From Bacteroidales bacterium (GTDB lineage Bacteria; Bacteroidota; Bacteroidia; Bacteroidales; UBA6680), in assembly GCA_025210735.1 (NCBI GenBank), contig JAOARD010000020.1, forward strand, positions 1-64,000: 64,000 nt of DNA, given 5' to 3'. The translations under genes and the position numbers were made by a program. Below are positions 8,362 to 16,917 of the stretch, one piece after another. The notes under the pieces were generated by a model that saw nothing but the letters and a program-made list of their open reading frames with translations, searched no databases and had not been told where the DNA came from. Numbering within the stretch: position 1 is the stretch's first letter; each line of letters begins with the position of its first letter.

Positions 8362-9813
8362 CTACTTAAATTTATAAACAACTCCCAGATTGAAGTTAAA
8401 GTTAAATTTATTATCCCTATACCAATTATATTCAGAGTTATTAGGATTATATATTGGTTCATCAGGATAGTGCGTAAACTTGAAATCTAAATCGCTCTTT
8501 GTAAAATTATATGCTAAATTAGTTGTTCCTTGTATACGGATACGAGGCGACAGATAATAATAACCATTAAAGGATATACCTGATGTAATAAGATAACCTT
8601 TGTTGTTATTATCTCCTCCTTCAATAAAATCGAAAAAATGTGTATATTTTACATTAGCTTCAGCCTCAAACTTACTTCTTGTGCTTGGTATGTATTTAAC
8701 CTTTCCAACTGTTCGCAAAAATATATCTGGTATTACATAACTATCATCTTTCTCTTTCTTATTATTTCCGGCATATATTCCTGCTCCACCATAAACAATA
8801 TATCCCCAGGATAAATTCATGTTAACGGGTTTATAATACTCATATGTAACTGTTTGATGAAATAATAATGTAGCCGGATTATTCTTTACATGCAACGATT
8901 CATCATCAAACTCAGTATGTACATTACGGTATCTGATTGCCGGCTCAAACGATGTGTACAACTTTTTTCCACTATTAACTCTTGGTAGTGTATACATCCA
9001 CTGATCACTAAGTTCAGCAAAGTATGATGCCTTTCTTGAAGTAACAAGTCCCTCCTCACGTAATAAAGAATCAACTGCAACAAAATCGTCCATACGTTTA
9101 ATTCTTGAGTCAAAGAATCGGGTATTCTCAAGCTTCACAAGTTTATCTGCCAGATTGGTTATTTTTTCATCTGTAATATCTCCGCTTATATAACCAGCCT
9201 TTTGCAACTGATGTATCATAAACATTGCTCTTACAGCATTACTAACATCCTCTACTCTGCCTTTACCAACCGACAATGGTAATGAGAAATATATTCTAAA
9301 ATAATCATTCTCTGTCTTAGCCTTATTGCCATTCAGGTTTCCAACTGGATTATTATCTGTTCTTGTATATTCAGAATAATTAGTAGATAATCTATATGAT
9401 AATCCCCAGAATTTATTACTTGTAAAATACCTCAGATGATCCCCGTAAACATCTAACATACGATTTAATGCGGATTCTTCATAGTCGTTACTACCCTTTT
9501 CTTCATTTGTAAAGTTAAAATCCGCTCTAATTAGCGATCCTATCATATCCTGACGCAACGGACTATAATATTCGTAGTAACTATCAGCTATTAGCATTCC
9601 TCTAAAAGTATTTTCTCTATTCTTTACTTTACTATCAGATTCATACTTATAATTATTGGCAAAGTTACTTCCCTCAATATTTGTTTTTAAATCAATCTTT
9701 AAAAGCTCATACTGAGGAGGATGATAATCAGATAATTTATAGTTTCTAAGCTGACTAAAACCAGGTATCATAAATATTATTAACAATGGGGTAAGGGTTA
9801 ATAGCTTTTTCAT
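8362..9813 (-). CDS. Outer-membrane beta-barrel-type protein
   Basis: A secreted protein of about 483 residues if the ATG at 9813 is used; this start gives a clean signal peptide (MKKLLTLTPLLIIFMIPGFS), whereas the ATG at 9840 adds nine polar residues before it. The C-terminal half alternates aromatic and polar residues (YTHFFDFIEGG; FNFNFNLGVVYKFK) and ends in an aromatic-rich strand, which fits a barrel inserted by the BAM complex. The N-terminal half (about 20-260) is more helical. No known family recognised; it resembles unnamed Bacteroidota outer-membrane proteins. Confidence 0.65.
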   Translation of the reverse strand: MKKLLTLTPLLIIFMIPGFSQLRNYKLSDYHPPQYELLKIDLKTNIEGSNFANNYKYESDSKVKNRENTFRGMLIADSYYEYYSPLRQDMIGSLIRADFNFTNEEKGSNDYEESALNRMLDVYGDHLRYFTSNKFWGLSYRLSTNYSEYTRTDNNPVGNLNGNKAKTENDYFRIYFSLPLSVGKGRVEDVSNAVRAMFMIHQLQKAGYISGDITDEKITNLADKLVKLENTRFFDSRIKRMDDFVAVDSLLREEGLVTSRKASYFAELSDQWMYTLPRVNSGKKLYTSFEPAIRYRNVHTEFDDESLHVKNNPATLLFHQTVTYEYYKPVNMNLSWGYIVYGGAGIYAGNNKKEKDDSYVIPDIFLRTVGKVKYIPSTRSKFEAEANVKYTHFFDFIEGGDNNNKGYLITSGISFNGYYYLSPRIRIQGTTNLAYNFTKSDLDFKFTHYPDEPIYNPNNSEYNWYRDNKFNFNFNLGVVYKFK

Positions 9814-9896
9814 TGTATTTGGTTTTAGATTAACAACCAAACGACAACAATATTTATGCCAACAAGTAACGGTTATGGTTTGTTTTTAAATATGTA

Positions 9897-10331
9897 TCAC
9901 TTTAAGTCTTCTGATATTAAGCAATCTAAACAGATCATAAATTTTGTTATTATTCTGTTTGTTAACCCAAAGTCTGTAAATATTCCAAACCCATCGTAGA
10001 ATGTCTTCACATTAATCTGATCGCCATCTCTCTCAACAATCAATCTGGCATAACCATCAAACCTATGAGATTCGGCTTTTTTGTAATCATTAATTTTATA
10101 GTAGTTACTACCTAACACCTCAATTGTCCAATCTGCATATTCAACTATCTTCTTTACATATGTATTAAACTGCTCATGGGTTATATCTCTCTTAAATGTC
10201 TGTTTATTCTTTATTAGCAGAAAACCAAATTTTAGTTTTAAGGGTACTTTAATATCCGACATTTGATTATGCAGAGCCTCTCTCTCCTCGTCTGTAAGAA
10301 TACTCTTATTATCATCTGTATCTAATATCAT
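9897..10331 (-). CDS. Unrecognised 144-residue protein, second of a gene pair
   Basis: No family recognised. The first 30 residues are acidic and helical (DEEREALHNQM), followed by a mixed alpha/beta domain (YARLIVERDGDQINVKTFYD) with no cysteine cluster and no signal peptide. The gene begins 4 bases after the stop of the membrane protein encoded at 10336-10899, so the two are co-transcribed and probably work together. A soluble partner of a membrane protein is the simplest reading. Confidence 0.5.
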   Translation of the reverse strand: MILDTDDNKSILTDEEREALHNQMSDIKVPLKLKFGFLLIKNKQTFKRDITHEQFNTYVKKIVEYADWTIEVLGSNYYKINDYKKAESHRFDGYARLIVERDGDQINVKTFYDGFGIFTDFGLTNRIITKFMICLDCLISEDLK

Positions 10332-10335
10332 TATA

Positions 10336-10899
10336 CTATAACTTTATATTCCAACACTTAACAATACTATCCTTTTGCTCTTTTGTAATTTCCATCTCTT
10401 CCCGATGCGGATCAAAGAAGTTATCGCTATATACTATATCATACACATATATATACTTTGTTTCAGTACCTTCAGAGAACATATTGTATATATTCTCAAT
10501 AATTAACGTTCTTATCTCTCTTCTATTTACATAGTAATCAATCTCCTTCTCAACGTTAATACCTAGTTTTACTATCTTGCATTTATGCGATACATTTGAT
10601 GTATCACTACTAATCCACTCCTCTTCAAATCTGGATCTGGATGAGAGGATCATCATACTGTCAACCAATGGTACATTATATTTTTCCCTTTTATTTTGTT
10701 GCACAGAGAAATCATATTCGCCTCTAAAATTAAATGCAGAAATGATTATTAGGTTTATAAAAAATAAAACAATCTCCCATTTATTACATCTATTGATTAC
10801 TTTAAACTCTTTAAGATATAGTCTGCGATATAACATTCTTAGCAATGCTATTACAAGAAGTACTGCAAATATTAATAAGGTAATTTGTATTATTGTCAT
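10336..10899 (-). CDS. Unrecognised membrane-anchored protein, first of a gene pair
   Basis: A 187-residue protein with two N-terminal membrane segments (about 4-24 and 44-60) and a basic linker between them, followed by a soluble domain of about 125 residues (with YIYVYDIVYSDNFFDPHREE near its end). No catalytic motif is seen. It is the first gene of a two-gene unit with the 144-residue protein. Its start follows a short AT-rich gap next to the 11002-11979 gene on the same strand. Confidence 0.5.
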   Translation of the reverse strand: MTIIQITLLIFAVLLVIALLRMLYRRLYLKEFKVINRCNKWEIVLFFINLIIISAFNFRGEYDFSVQQNKREKYNVPLVDSMMILSSRSRFEEEWISSDTSNVSHKCKIVKLGINVEKEIDYYVNRREIRTLIIENIYNMFSEGTETKYIYVYDIVYSDNFFDPHREEMEITKEQKDSIVKCWNIKL

Positions 10900-11001
10900 C
10901 CTGTATGAGGTTTATTAACGCCGCAAATATAATGTTTAAGATTGGCATAACAATAGTTTCAATACACTGCTACAAACTCATTGGTTTATTTTAAAAAAAA
11001 T

Positions 11002-11979
11002 CTACAATTTATTATATGTTACAAAAAATTCATGCGGATCTCTGTTAATCAAAGCTACAAGACTATCTCTTCCAAAAGCTTTATCAATATCCTTAGCCAT
11101 CTTAGCCCCTACTATATACCACAATCTTTTATCATCAGACAAAACTGATATTTTACTCCAGTCCTCTTCTGTTATATCAGCATCCGGATTACTCTTAAAG
11201 TAGTTATATATCTCAAAATACTCTCTTGTATACTCCTCCAATTTATCAACGGTTTGTAAAGTAATATAGTCATTATCATCGTTTAATGCCTCTCCTCTTT
11301 CTCTTGCCTCATAAGCAGTATATACCGCCATTCCCTCTAAATGGGTAAGATACTCTATCAAGTGTAACATCTCACGGTGTGTCTCTATATTAAGACTAAC
11401 CATTCTGTTATTCTTTACTGCTATAAACCCTGCATGATGGCTCTCATGTATGGTATAGTATATCATCTCAGCCTTTTTATCTTTAAAACATGAGTGAATA
11501 AGGTTAAGGCTACAATTATTCTCGTAAGCAACCCCAATATCGTACCCAAATGTAAAGTATATTGTGCGCTCTTTATCTGAGATATCCGGCAAATACTTTG
11601 CTGATTCAGTACCGGCTATATTATTTTTTGCAATATTCTCTCTGGCATATTGTATATTCGCTTTTAGTTGTTTAAGCTTCTTCTTTGTCTTATCAATTGG
11701 GGTTAATAAATGCTTTACAAGTGCAAGTTCCGACGATTTTGGAACGTTATATCCAAATCTTACTGCATGATTAAGTATATGTTTTGCTGCCTTACTCTCT
11801 GCTATTTTATATAGTATAGTACTATCGCCACTCTCCAGATAATCTACAGCTAACTCGGCAAATGTAAAATCATATGCCATATTATCGTGTTTTACTATAT
11901 ATGTATCAGAGCTGTTTTTTATTCTATTACATCCTATTAGCAGCATCAACATAATTACAATAAAATATATCTTATTCAT
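11002..11979 (-). CDS. Putative zinc-dependent peptidase lipoprotein (DUF5700-like)
   Basis: A 325-residue lipoprotein: signal MNKIYFIVIMLMLLIGC with lipobox cysteine 17. Residues 178-182 are HESHH, an HExxH zinc site, and a glutamate in HLEGM (E215), 37 residues after the first ligand, suits the third ligand of a gluzincin. Length and layout agree with the DUF5700 putative zinc-peptidase family as I remember it. It would act on peptides or proteins at the periplasmic face of a membrane. Monocistronic, with short gaps both sides. The family assignment is from memory; the metal-binding motif is directly visible. Confidence 0.7.
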   Translation of the reverse strand: MNKIYFIVIMLMLLIGCNRIKNSSDTYIVKHDNMAYDFTFAELAVDYLESGDSTILYKIAESKAAKHILNHAVRFGYNVPKSSELALVKHLLTPIDKTKKKLKQLKANIQYARENIAKNNIAGTESAKYLPDISDKERTIYFTFGYDIGVAYENNCSLNLIHSCFKDKKAEMIYYTIHESHHAGFIAVKNNRMVSLNIETHREMLHLIEYLTHLEGMAVYTAYEARERGEALNDDNDYITLQTVDKLEEYTREYFEIYNYFKSNPDADITEEDWSKISVLSDDKRLWYIVGAKMAKDIDKAFGRDSLVALINRDPHEFFVTYNKL

Positions 11980-12084
11980 ACGTCTATATATGTTTTTAAT
12001 GATTATATAAATAGAGACGAATACTGTAATAATATGGTTGCAACTCAGGTATCATTTATCACTCATAAATAGCATATAAAAACA

Positions 12085-12118
12085 AAAATGCCGATTAAAC
12101 TGTGTTAACCGACATTTT
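12085..12118 (-). terminator. Intrinsic terminator of the DM9-repeat gene
   Basis: AAAATGTCGGTTAA pairs with TTAATCGGCATTTT on the minus strand around a 6-base loop. Two pairs are G-U wobbles on the minus strand but C/A mismatches on the plus strand, so the hairpin belongs to the minus-strand transcript. Confidence 0.8.
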
Positions 12119-12142
12119 ATAAATCTCTTATAACTACCGTTT

Positions 12143-13042
12143 CTAGAAGACCAGTATCTTATAGTTTGCCAACTCACGCTCTCTGCCAGAAACAATAAAG
12201 TGTGCATTGCCAAAGTTATCGCGCATTTTACCTATAAGAACATTATTACCGCTCTTAACCTTTGCTGTAAACATAGGGTGTCCGTTATTCTCAAACCCTG
12301 TAACAATAGCATTTAATGGTATCTTTCTACCTTTTGGTTTTCTCCACTTTGGTTTACCAACAAAAACCTCAAAATTGTTAACCGCAGTATTTCTTCCGTT
12401 AAACGGAAAACACCCCTGTTTAACATTTGAGTACCCGGGACATACACCACGTTGCATCTTTGCTCTTGCTACAAATGCAGGGTTACCTTCTGTATCATTA
12501 CCAGAAACAACACACCCTACAGGTAATCTGCCCGATGTAGTACTTTTCCACTTTGTGCCTTCCGTTAGTATCTCATACTCTTTAACCTCAATCTCACGTC
12601 CGCCATAACTAATATGTGCTCCTTTAAATCCCCATTTCATTTTACCAATATGGATACCGCCATTATATTTTGCTCTTGCAGCATACAGAGGTTTCTGATC
12701 TGTATCGTATCCGCATACTACAGCACCTAACGGAACTCTACCATTTGCCGAAGCAACCCATTTGCCATTACCAATATATATCTGAAACTGTGCATTGCTC
12801 TTCTCTCTGTTACCATAAGCAAAATGGGCAGACCTTAAATGTTTTCCGTATTTACCGGGTGTAAAGCTCTTATTAAATTTTGTTCTTACAAGATATAACT
12901 TTGCTCCGTTCTTCTCGTTCCCGCATACTTTTGCCTCTGATGGCACTGTTCCCGGCTTGCAGTTAACCCATGTCTGTCCGTATACGCTGGTATAAATCAT
13001 AGCAAGTCCGAGAACTGCTACAATAAATTTAAACCTCCTCAT
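12143..13042 (-). CDS. Secreted four-repeat DM9 (DUF3421) protein
   Basis: A 299-residue secreted protein with a signal peptide ending at about VYGQ. The mature part is four DM9 repeats of about 65-70 residues (roughly 24-91, 92-161, 162-229, 230-299). Each begins KW or W, then a G.(V/L/I)P..A.V.G turn (for example NGRVPLGAVVCGYD), a RAKY-type strand, an IGKM turn, and a G(G/N)RE..Y.I end. DM9 proteins are best known from animals, where oyster members bind mannose; two repeats make one lectin unit. I infer extracellular or surface carbohydrate binding. Monocistronic with its own terminator. Repeat 3 is the most divergent. Confidence 0.85.
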   Translation of the reverse strand: MRRFKFIVAVLGLAMIYTSVYGQTWVNCKPGTVPSEAKVCGNEKNGAKLYLVRTKFNKSFTPGKYGKHLRSAHFAYGNREKSNAQFQIYIGNGKWVASANGRVPLGAVVCGYDTDQKPLYAARAKYNGGIHIGKMKWGFKGAHISYGGREIEVKEYEILTEGTKWKSTTSGRLPVGCVVSGNDTEGNPAFVARAKMQRGVCPGYSNVKQGCFPFNGRNTAVNNFEVFVGKPKWRKPKGRKIPLNAIVTGFENNGHPMFTAKVKSGNNVLIGKMRDNFGNAHFIVSGRERELANYKILVF

Positions 13043-13232
13043 AATTTTTAATATTAAATGTGTTATCTATTTTCTTGTCTAAAAGCCTTAATCAAAAAGC
13101 AAACCAAAAATAGATAAATTGATAATTTAATCTAAAAAAATGAGGTACACATTTCCTCACTCAACACCTATAATATTATCAAACAACAATATATACAAGA
13201 TCAGAGTTAAAGATATTATCAGAACTTAATGT

Positions 13233-13550
13233 CTAATGAGCAAATTTAAGTCCTACAACACCTATTACAATTAACGATGCCGATAACATTCTTAAAACAC
13301 CAAATGAATCGTTAAAAAACATAATACCTACAATAAGTGTTCCTACTGCACCAATACCAGTCCATACAGCATATGCAGTACCAATTGGTATCGATTTCTG
13401 TGCCATCCACAAAAAACCTCCACTTAGAGTCATAGATACAATAGCAATTACAATACCCCAAAATTTAGAAGGCATTGTTTGTGACAATTTCAAACCCAAA
13501 GGCCATCCAATCTCAAACAGTCCGGCCATAACCAAAAATAACCAATTCAT
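13233..13550 (-). CDS. sugE: SMR-family exporter, SugE/Gdx type
   Basis: A 105-residue small multidrug resistance protein with four membrane helices. Glutamate 13 in helix 1 is the conserved proton/substrate-coupling residue. The WTGIGAVGT sequence in helix 3 and KLSQ near residue 21 point to the SugE/Gdx branch, which in characterised bacteria exports guanidinium, rather than the broad EmrE branch. It probably forms an antiparallel dimer in the inner membrane. It lies 92 bases downstream of the AraC-family gene on the same strand and may be its target. No guanidine riboswitch motif was seen in that gap. Confidence 0.9.
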   Translation of the reverse strand: MNWLFLVMAGLFEIGWPLGLKLSQTMPSKFWGIVIAIVSMTLSGGFLWMAQKSIPIGTAYAVWTGIGAVGTLIVGIMFFNDSFGVLRMLSASLIVIGVVGLKFAH

Positions 13551-13642
13551 ATATCACCCTTTATATTAAAAAAACAGGACTGCAAATTTGATTAATACAT
13601 TACATGAATTAAAGGTTATTTTATATGTAAAAATGGTTAAAA

Positions 13643-14524
13643 CTAATGTATCCGTTTAAACTCCTTAGGCGTAACACCAACATATTTCTTAAAAAACTTT
13701 GTAAAGTTTGTTGTTTCATCAAATCCCAACTTATATGATACTGTGCTAATACTACTCTCTCCCTCTGTAAGCAACCATTTAGCCACCAATACCCTGTAAT
13801 CGGTAATAACTCTCTTTGGCGATCTGCCTGTGGTGCTTTTTACACACTCATAAAGATATACCTCACTTATATTTAACATTGCAGCATAATCTGCTACACT
13901 ATTCTGTTTGGCTGAATATTTCATTACAAGCTCTTCAAAAGCCGAAGATATCTCTTCGCTTCTGGTAATACTAACCTTGTTTACTCCAATATTTACAAAA
14001 CGCCTTACAGTATATAAAAGAATATCCAGATAAGATTGTATAATATTCCTGCTATCAAAACCATTTAGTTTATACTCATCATACATCTTCTCAAAGATAT
14101 CTGAAACAACATTTAACTGCTCCTTACTCAGTTTATATATAGACGAGGTATAAATCTTAAAAAACTGAAACTCATTCTGCAACTCAAAACCTCTCATTGC
14201 CTTACTAATAAACTCAGGTTTAAAGAGCAAGCCAATGCCATTAATTCTGTTTCCTGTATTCCTGTATGAGAATATCTGTCCGGGCGAAACAAAGCTAATT
14301 GTATTATTAAGGTCACTATATGAGTTCTTTCCTACAACTAAGGTTCCTTCATCAAAAGAGGCAAGAGTAACATCAAAGTACGATGTATGAAACACATTAT
14401 TATCCTGATTCAGTATATCTATATCAATATCATTAAGTCTGTACATAAAAAAATCCGGATAAACCATTCCGTCTTTAAGTCCGAATTTTTTTATAAGACC
14501 TTTAATATCAATATTACTATGCAT
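13643..14524 (-). CDS. AraC-family transcriptional regulator
   Basis: A 293-residue DNA-binding regulator. Residues 1-170 form a ligand-sensing, cupin-like N-terminal domain. Residues about 195-293 carry the two helix-turn-helix motifs: SVADYAAMLNISEVYLYECV, and ISTVSYKLGFDETTNFTKFF followed by GVTPKEFKR, the family signature. Effector unknown. It is divergent from the sigma-factor gene at 14631 (106-base gap) and directly upstream of the SugE-like exporter, so it may control either side. Confidence 0.9.
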   Translation of the reverse strand: MHSNIDIKGLIKKFGLKDGMVYPDFFMYRLNDIDIDILNQDNNVFHTSYFDVTLASFDEGTLVVGKNSYSDLNNTISFVSPGQIFSYRNTGNRINGIGLLFKPEFISKAMRGFELQNEFQFFKIYTSSIYKLSKEQLNVVSDIFEKMYDEYKLNGFDSRNIIQSYLDILLYTVRRFVNIGVNKVSITRSEEISSAFEELVMKYSAKQNSVADYAAMLNISEVYLYECVKSTTGRSPKRVITDYRVLVAKWLLTEGESSISTVSYKLGFDETTNFTKFFKKYVGVTPKEFKRIH

Positions 14525-14630
14525 AATAATAAAATTTGTTTCCTGACAAAGTTGTAATAATTTCAGGAAAATTTAATTTAAATGTCACAAAAAACAGAAT
14601 AATCCGACATATAAGCAAAACAGATACTCT

Positions 14631-15119
14631 TTGGATAATTTTAATAACATATATAAAGACAATTACAAAAGCACGCTAAGAGTTGCCATTAAGATTATTG
14701 GCGATAATCATATTGCTGCCGATATTGTACAGGAGGTCTTTATAGATCTGTATAAAAAACTACAGAACAAAGAGATTATTAAAAACTATAAAGCGTGGTT
14801 ATACAGGCTTACATATAACAAATCTATAGACTATTTCAGAAGTGTAAAAAAGAATACCACCACAGAGTTTAATGATAATAATCATACCAATGAGATATCC
14901 AATTGTTACGATACAACCACTATAGATGAACTACAAAAGGCATTAGCCAGAATGAAACCAAAAGATAAACTACTTATGGTTCTGTACAGCGAAGGATTAT
15001 CGTACAGAGAGATATCTGAGGTAGCCAATATTAAATACAGTTCTGTTGGTAAAACAATATCCAGAACAATTGAAAAACTAGAACAGGAACTAAAACTACA
15101 ATATCATGACTTGTATTAA
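14631..15119 (+). CDS. ECF-type RNA polymerase sigma factor
   Basis: A 162-residue ECF sigma factor. Region 2 is seen in AADIVQEVFIDLYKKL and the AWLYRLTYNKSIDYFR stretch; region 4 in LARMKPKDKLLMVLYSEGLS and YREISEVANIKYSSVGKTIS. The frame starts with TTG at 14631; no in-frame ATG gives region 2 intact, so TTG seems the real start, an unusual choice that may keep expression low. Its 3' end overlaps the anti-sigma gene by 14 bases. With the next three genes it forms a sigma/anti-sigma operon with two secreted proteins. Confidence 0.9.
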   Translation: MDNFNNIYKDNYKSTLRVAIKIIGDNHIAADIVQEVFIDLYKKLQNKEIIKNYKAWLYRLTYNKSIDYFRSVKKNTTTEFNDNNHTNEISNCYDTTTIDELQKALARMKPKDKLLMVLYSEGLSYREISEVANIKYSSVGKTISRTIEKLEQELKLQYHDLY

Positions 15120-15552
15120 CAGAGATACCATACAGCAATATATTGACAACGAGGTAAGCAGTTCTGAAAAAGTCAGGATTGAGAGACACATTGCCACATG
15201 CAACAGATGCGCTACAGATGTTAATCAGACAAAACAGATTAAAAAGGATATATGCAGTGCCTTACATATTGATACAGATATTGAAATTCCTGTTTTCGCT
15301 GCCCCTGATATTAAAGTTAAGAGAAACACATTTAATATAAAGAGGATATTATACGTAGCAGCAGTTATACTATTTATAACAAGTTTATCTGTTGTTGTAT
15401 CGATATCGCATACTAATAACAACAATATTACGCCAGATATAGATCTTATGCAGAATTACGAATACGATGCAAACAAATCTATATTCGATACAGAGATAAC
15501 TGTAATTGTAACTGATAACGAAGGAAACAGCACTGCATACAGTATTGAATAA
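15106..15552 (+). CDS. Membrane anti-sigma factor with zinc-finger N-terminus
   Basis: A 148-residue single-pass protein. The N-terminal HxxxCxxC motif (H28, C32, C35, in RHIATCNRCA) with C3 fits the zf-HC2 anti-sigma domain that binds and holds an ECF sigma factor. One membrane helix lies near residues 84-104 (ILYVAAVILFITSLSVVVSI), leaving about 45 residues in the periplasm. It overlaps the sigma gene by 14 bases, as expected for a coupled pair. How the signal releases the sigma factor is not visible; no dedicated site-1 protease is adjacent, though an S41-type peptidase is encoded two genes on. Confidence 0.85.
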   Translation: MTCINRDTIQQYIDNEVSSSEKVRIERHIATCNRCATDVNQTKQIKKDICSALHIDTDIEIPVFAAPDIKVKRNTFNIKRILYVAAVILFITSLSVVVSISHTNNNNITPDIDLMQNYEYDANKSIFDTEITVIVTDNEGNSTAYSIE

Positions 15553-15639
15553 CATATTATAAATAAAAAAGAATAAACAGAGGTTTGTATACACCGGTGA
15601 AAACAGACTTATATATACTTATAACTAAAATATAAGATA

Positions 15640-16902
15640 ATGAGAGCAATAATATTATCAGCCTTAATAGTGTTAACATTAACACTAAAGGCACAGAACA
15701 ACATATACAATACAGGTACAATAAATCTGGTTCCTGTTAATGATTACGGAACAGGTAATAACTGGAATGAAATATTCAGCTCATACAAACAAAATAAAAA
15801 AGACAAATACATTGGCGATAGAACATCGCTTGTAATGTTGAATAACGGATATGCGGTTGTGAACCATACCAGAAAAAACTACTACAGCCTGTTTGATGAG
15901 AATGGTAAGTTTAAAGGCAGATTTCGTATAAAGGTTGATGGTAAAACCATTAAAAGAGCCATAAAGATAATATGTGCCACAGATAACAACAGACTGGTTA
16001 CCACACCTGACATTACAGGAAACGTATATATCACAGATCTTAATGGTAACTGCGTTGAGCATCTTAAGATTGATTACCTTGGGTTACAGGTAACTCCTGT
16101 TGCAGGTAATAAAATTGCAATACTCGGGCATGTTCCCTGGAAAGGCAACATGAACAAGACTATAATTGATGTTATAGACTACAAAACCAAAAAACATAAA
16201 ATAATATGGGATGAGTTTAGAAAATTTCCTGTTGGAAATGGAGAAAAACGTAAATTCTACTACTCATATAAATTCGATGATGGAAAATCTATGACTATAT
16301 CTACCATTCCGTACAGATATTATCTGCCTAAACAGATTTTAAGTATTGATGGTAATATTATAATTGCAAATCCTAAGAAAGGGTTAATATCAGTATATAA
16401 CGAGTATGGTAAAAAGTTATCAGAATCGGATTTACAGAAGATAAAAAACTATATATCTGTTGAGGAGATGAAGACAATACAGAGAAGAGCTATTGAGAAG
16501 TTCAGGAACCACAATTTCAAAGGATATCCAATGGAGAAAAAATTAGCTGCCGATAGTAAAGCTTCTGCATACCTGATAAATAAAATGGAAGAAGATTTAA
16601 AGAGTATAACATCTCCTGTAAAACTGTCATACTACATAACAGTAATAAAAGATTCCGAAAACAATCTGCTGCTTTTTGAGATACCAAGAGAAAAGAACAG
16701 CAATAAATTCAATGTATGGGTATATAAAAACGGAGAGATACTTCCACAAAAAAACACACTAATATCAGACTCTTATAAGCTTAAAATAATGGGCTCTAAA
16801 ATAGCATTCCACAACGGATTTATCTACAGCCTGCAAGAGAAGAAGGGAACCAATGATGATATCCTGCATCTGGTAAAATTCAGACTTGAACCAAAACAAT
16901 AA
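15640..16902 (+). CDS. Secreted beta-propeller-like protein
   Basis: A 420-residue secreted protein with signal MRAIILSALIVLTLTLKAQ. The body shows repeating strand groups with aspartate/glycine turns typical of a propeller (YSLFDENGKFKGRF, VYITDLNGNCVEHL, ISVYNEYGKKLSES), interrupted by a helical insert around 270-330. It resembles the six-bladed propellers common in Bacteroidota, but the exact family is uncertain. It starts 87 bases after the anti-sigma gene and 15 bases before the peptidase gene, so it belongs to the sigma operon. It may be a sensor or envelope target of that sigma factor. Confidence 0.6.
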   Translation: MRAIILSALIVLTLTLKAQNNIYNTGTINLVPVNDYGTGNNWNEIFSSYKQNKKDKYIGDRTSLVMLNNGYAVVNHTRKNYYSLFDENGKFKGRFRIKVDGKTIKRAIKIICATDNNRLVTTPDITGNVYITDLNGNCVEHLKIDYLGLQVTPVAGNKIAILGHVPWKGNMNKTIIDVIDYKTKKHKIIWDEFRKFPVGNGEKRKFYYSYKFDDGKSMTISTIPYRYYLPKQILSIDGNIIIANPKKGLISVYNEYGKKLSESDLQKIKNYISVEEMKTIQRRAIEKFRNHNFKGYPMEKKLAADSKASAYLINKMEEDLKSITSPVKLSYYITVIKDSENNLLLFEIPREKNSNKFNVWVYKNGEILPQKNTLISDSYKLKIMGSKIAFHNGFIYSLQEKKGTNDDILHLVKFRLEPKQ

Positions 16903-16917
16903 ACGTATAAATTAATT

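Noticed and set aside
13551-13642. Guanidine riboswitch before the SugE-like gene
   Set aside because: The 92-base gap is AT-rich with no ACGR-loop hairpin pair or other guanidine aptamer signature.
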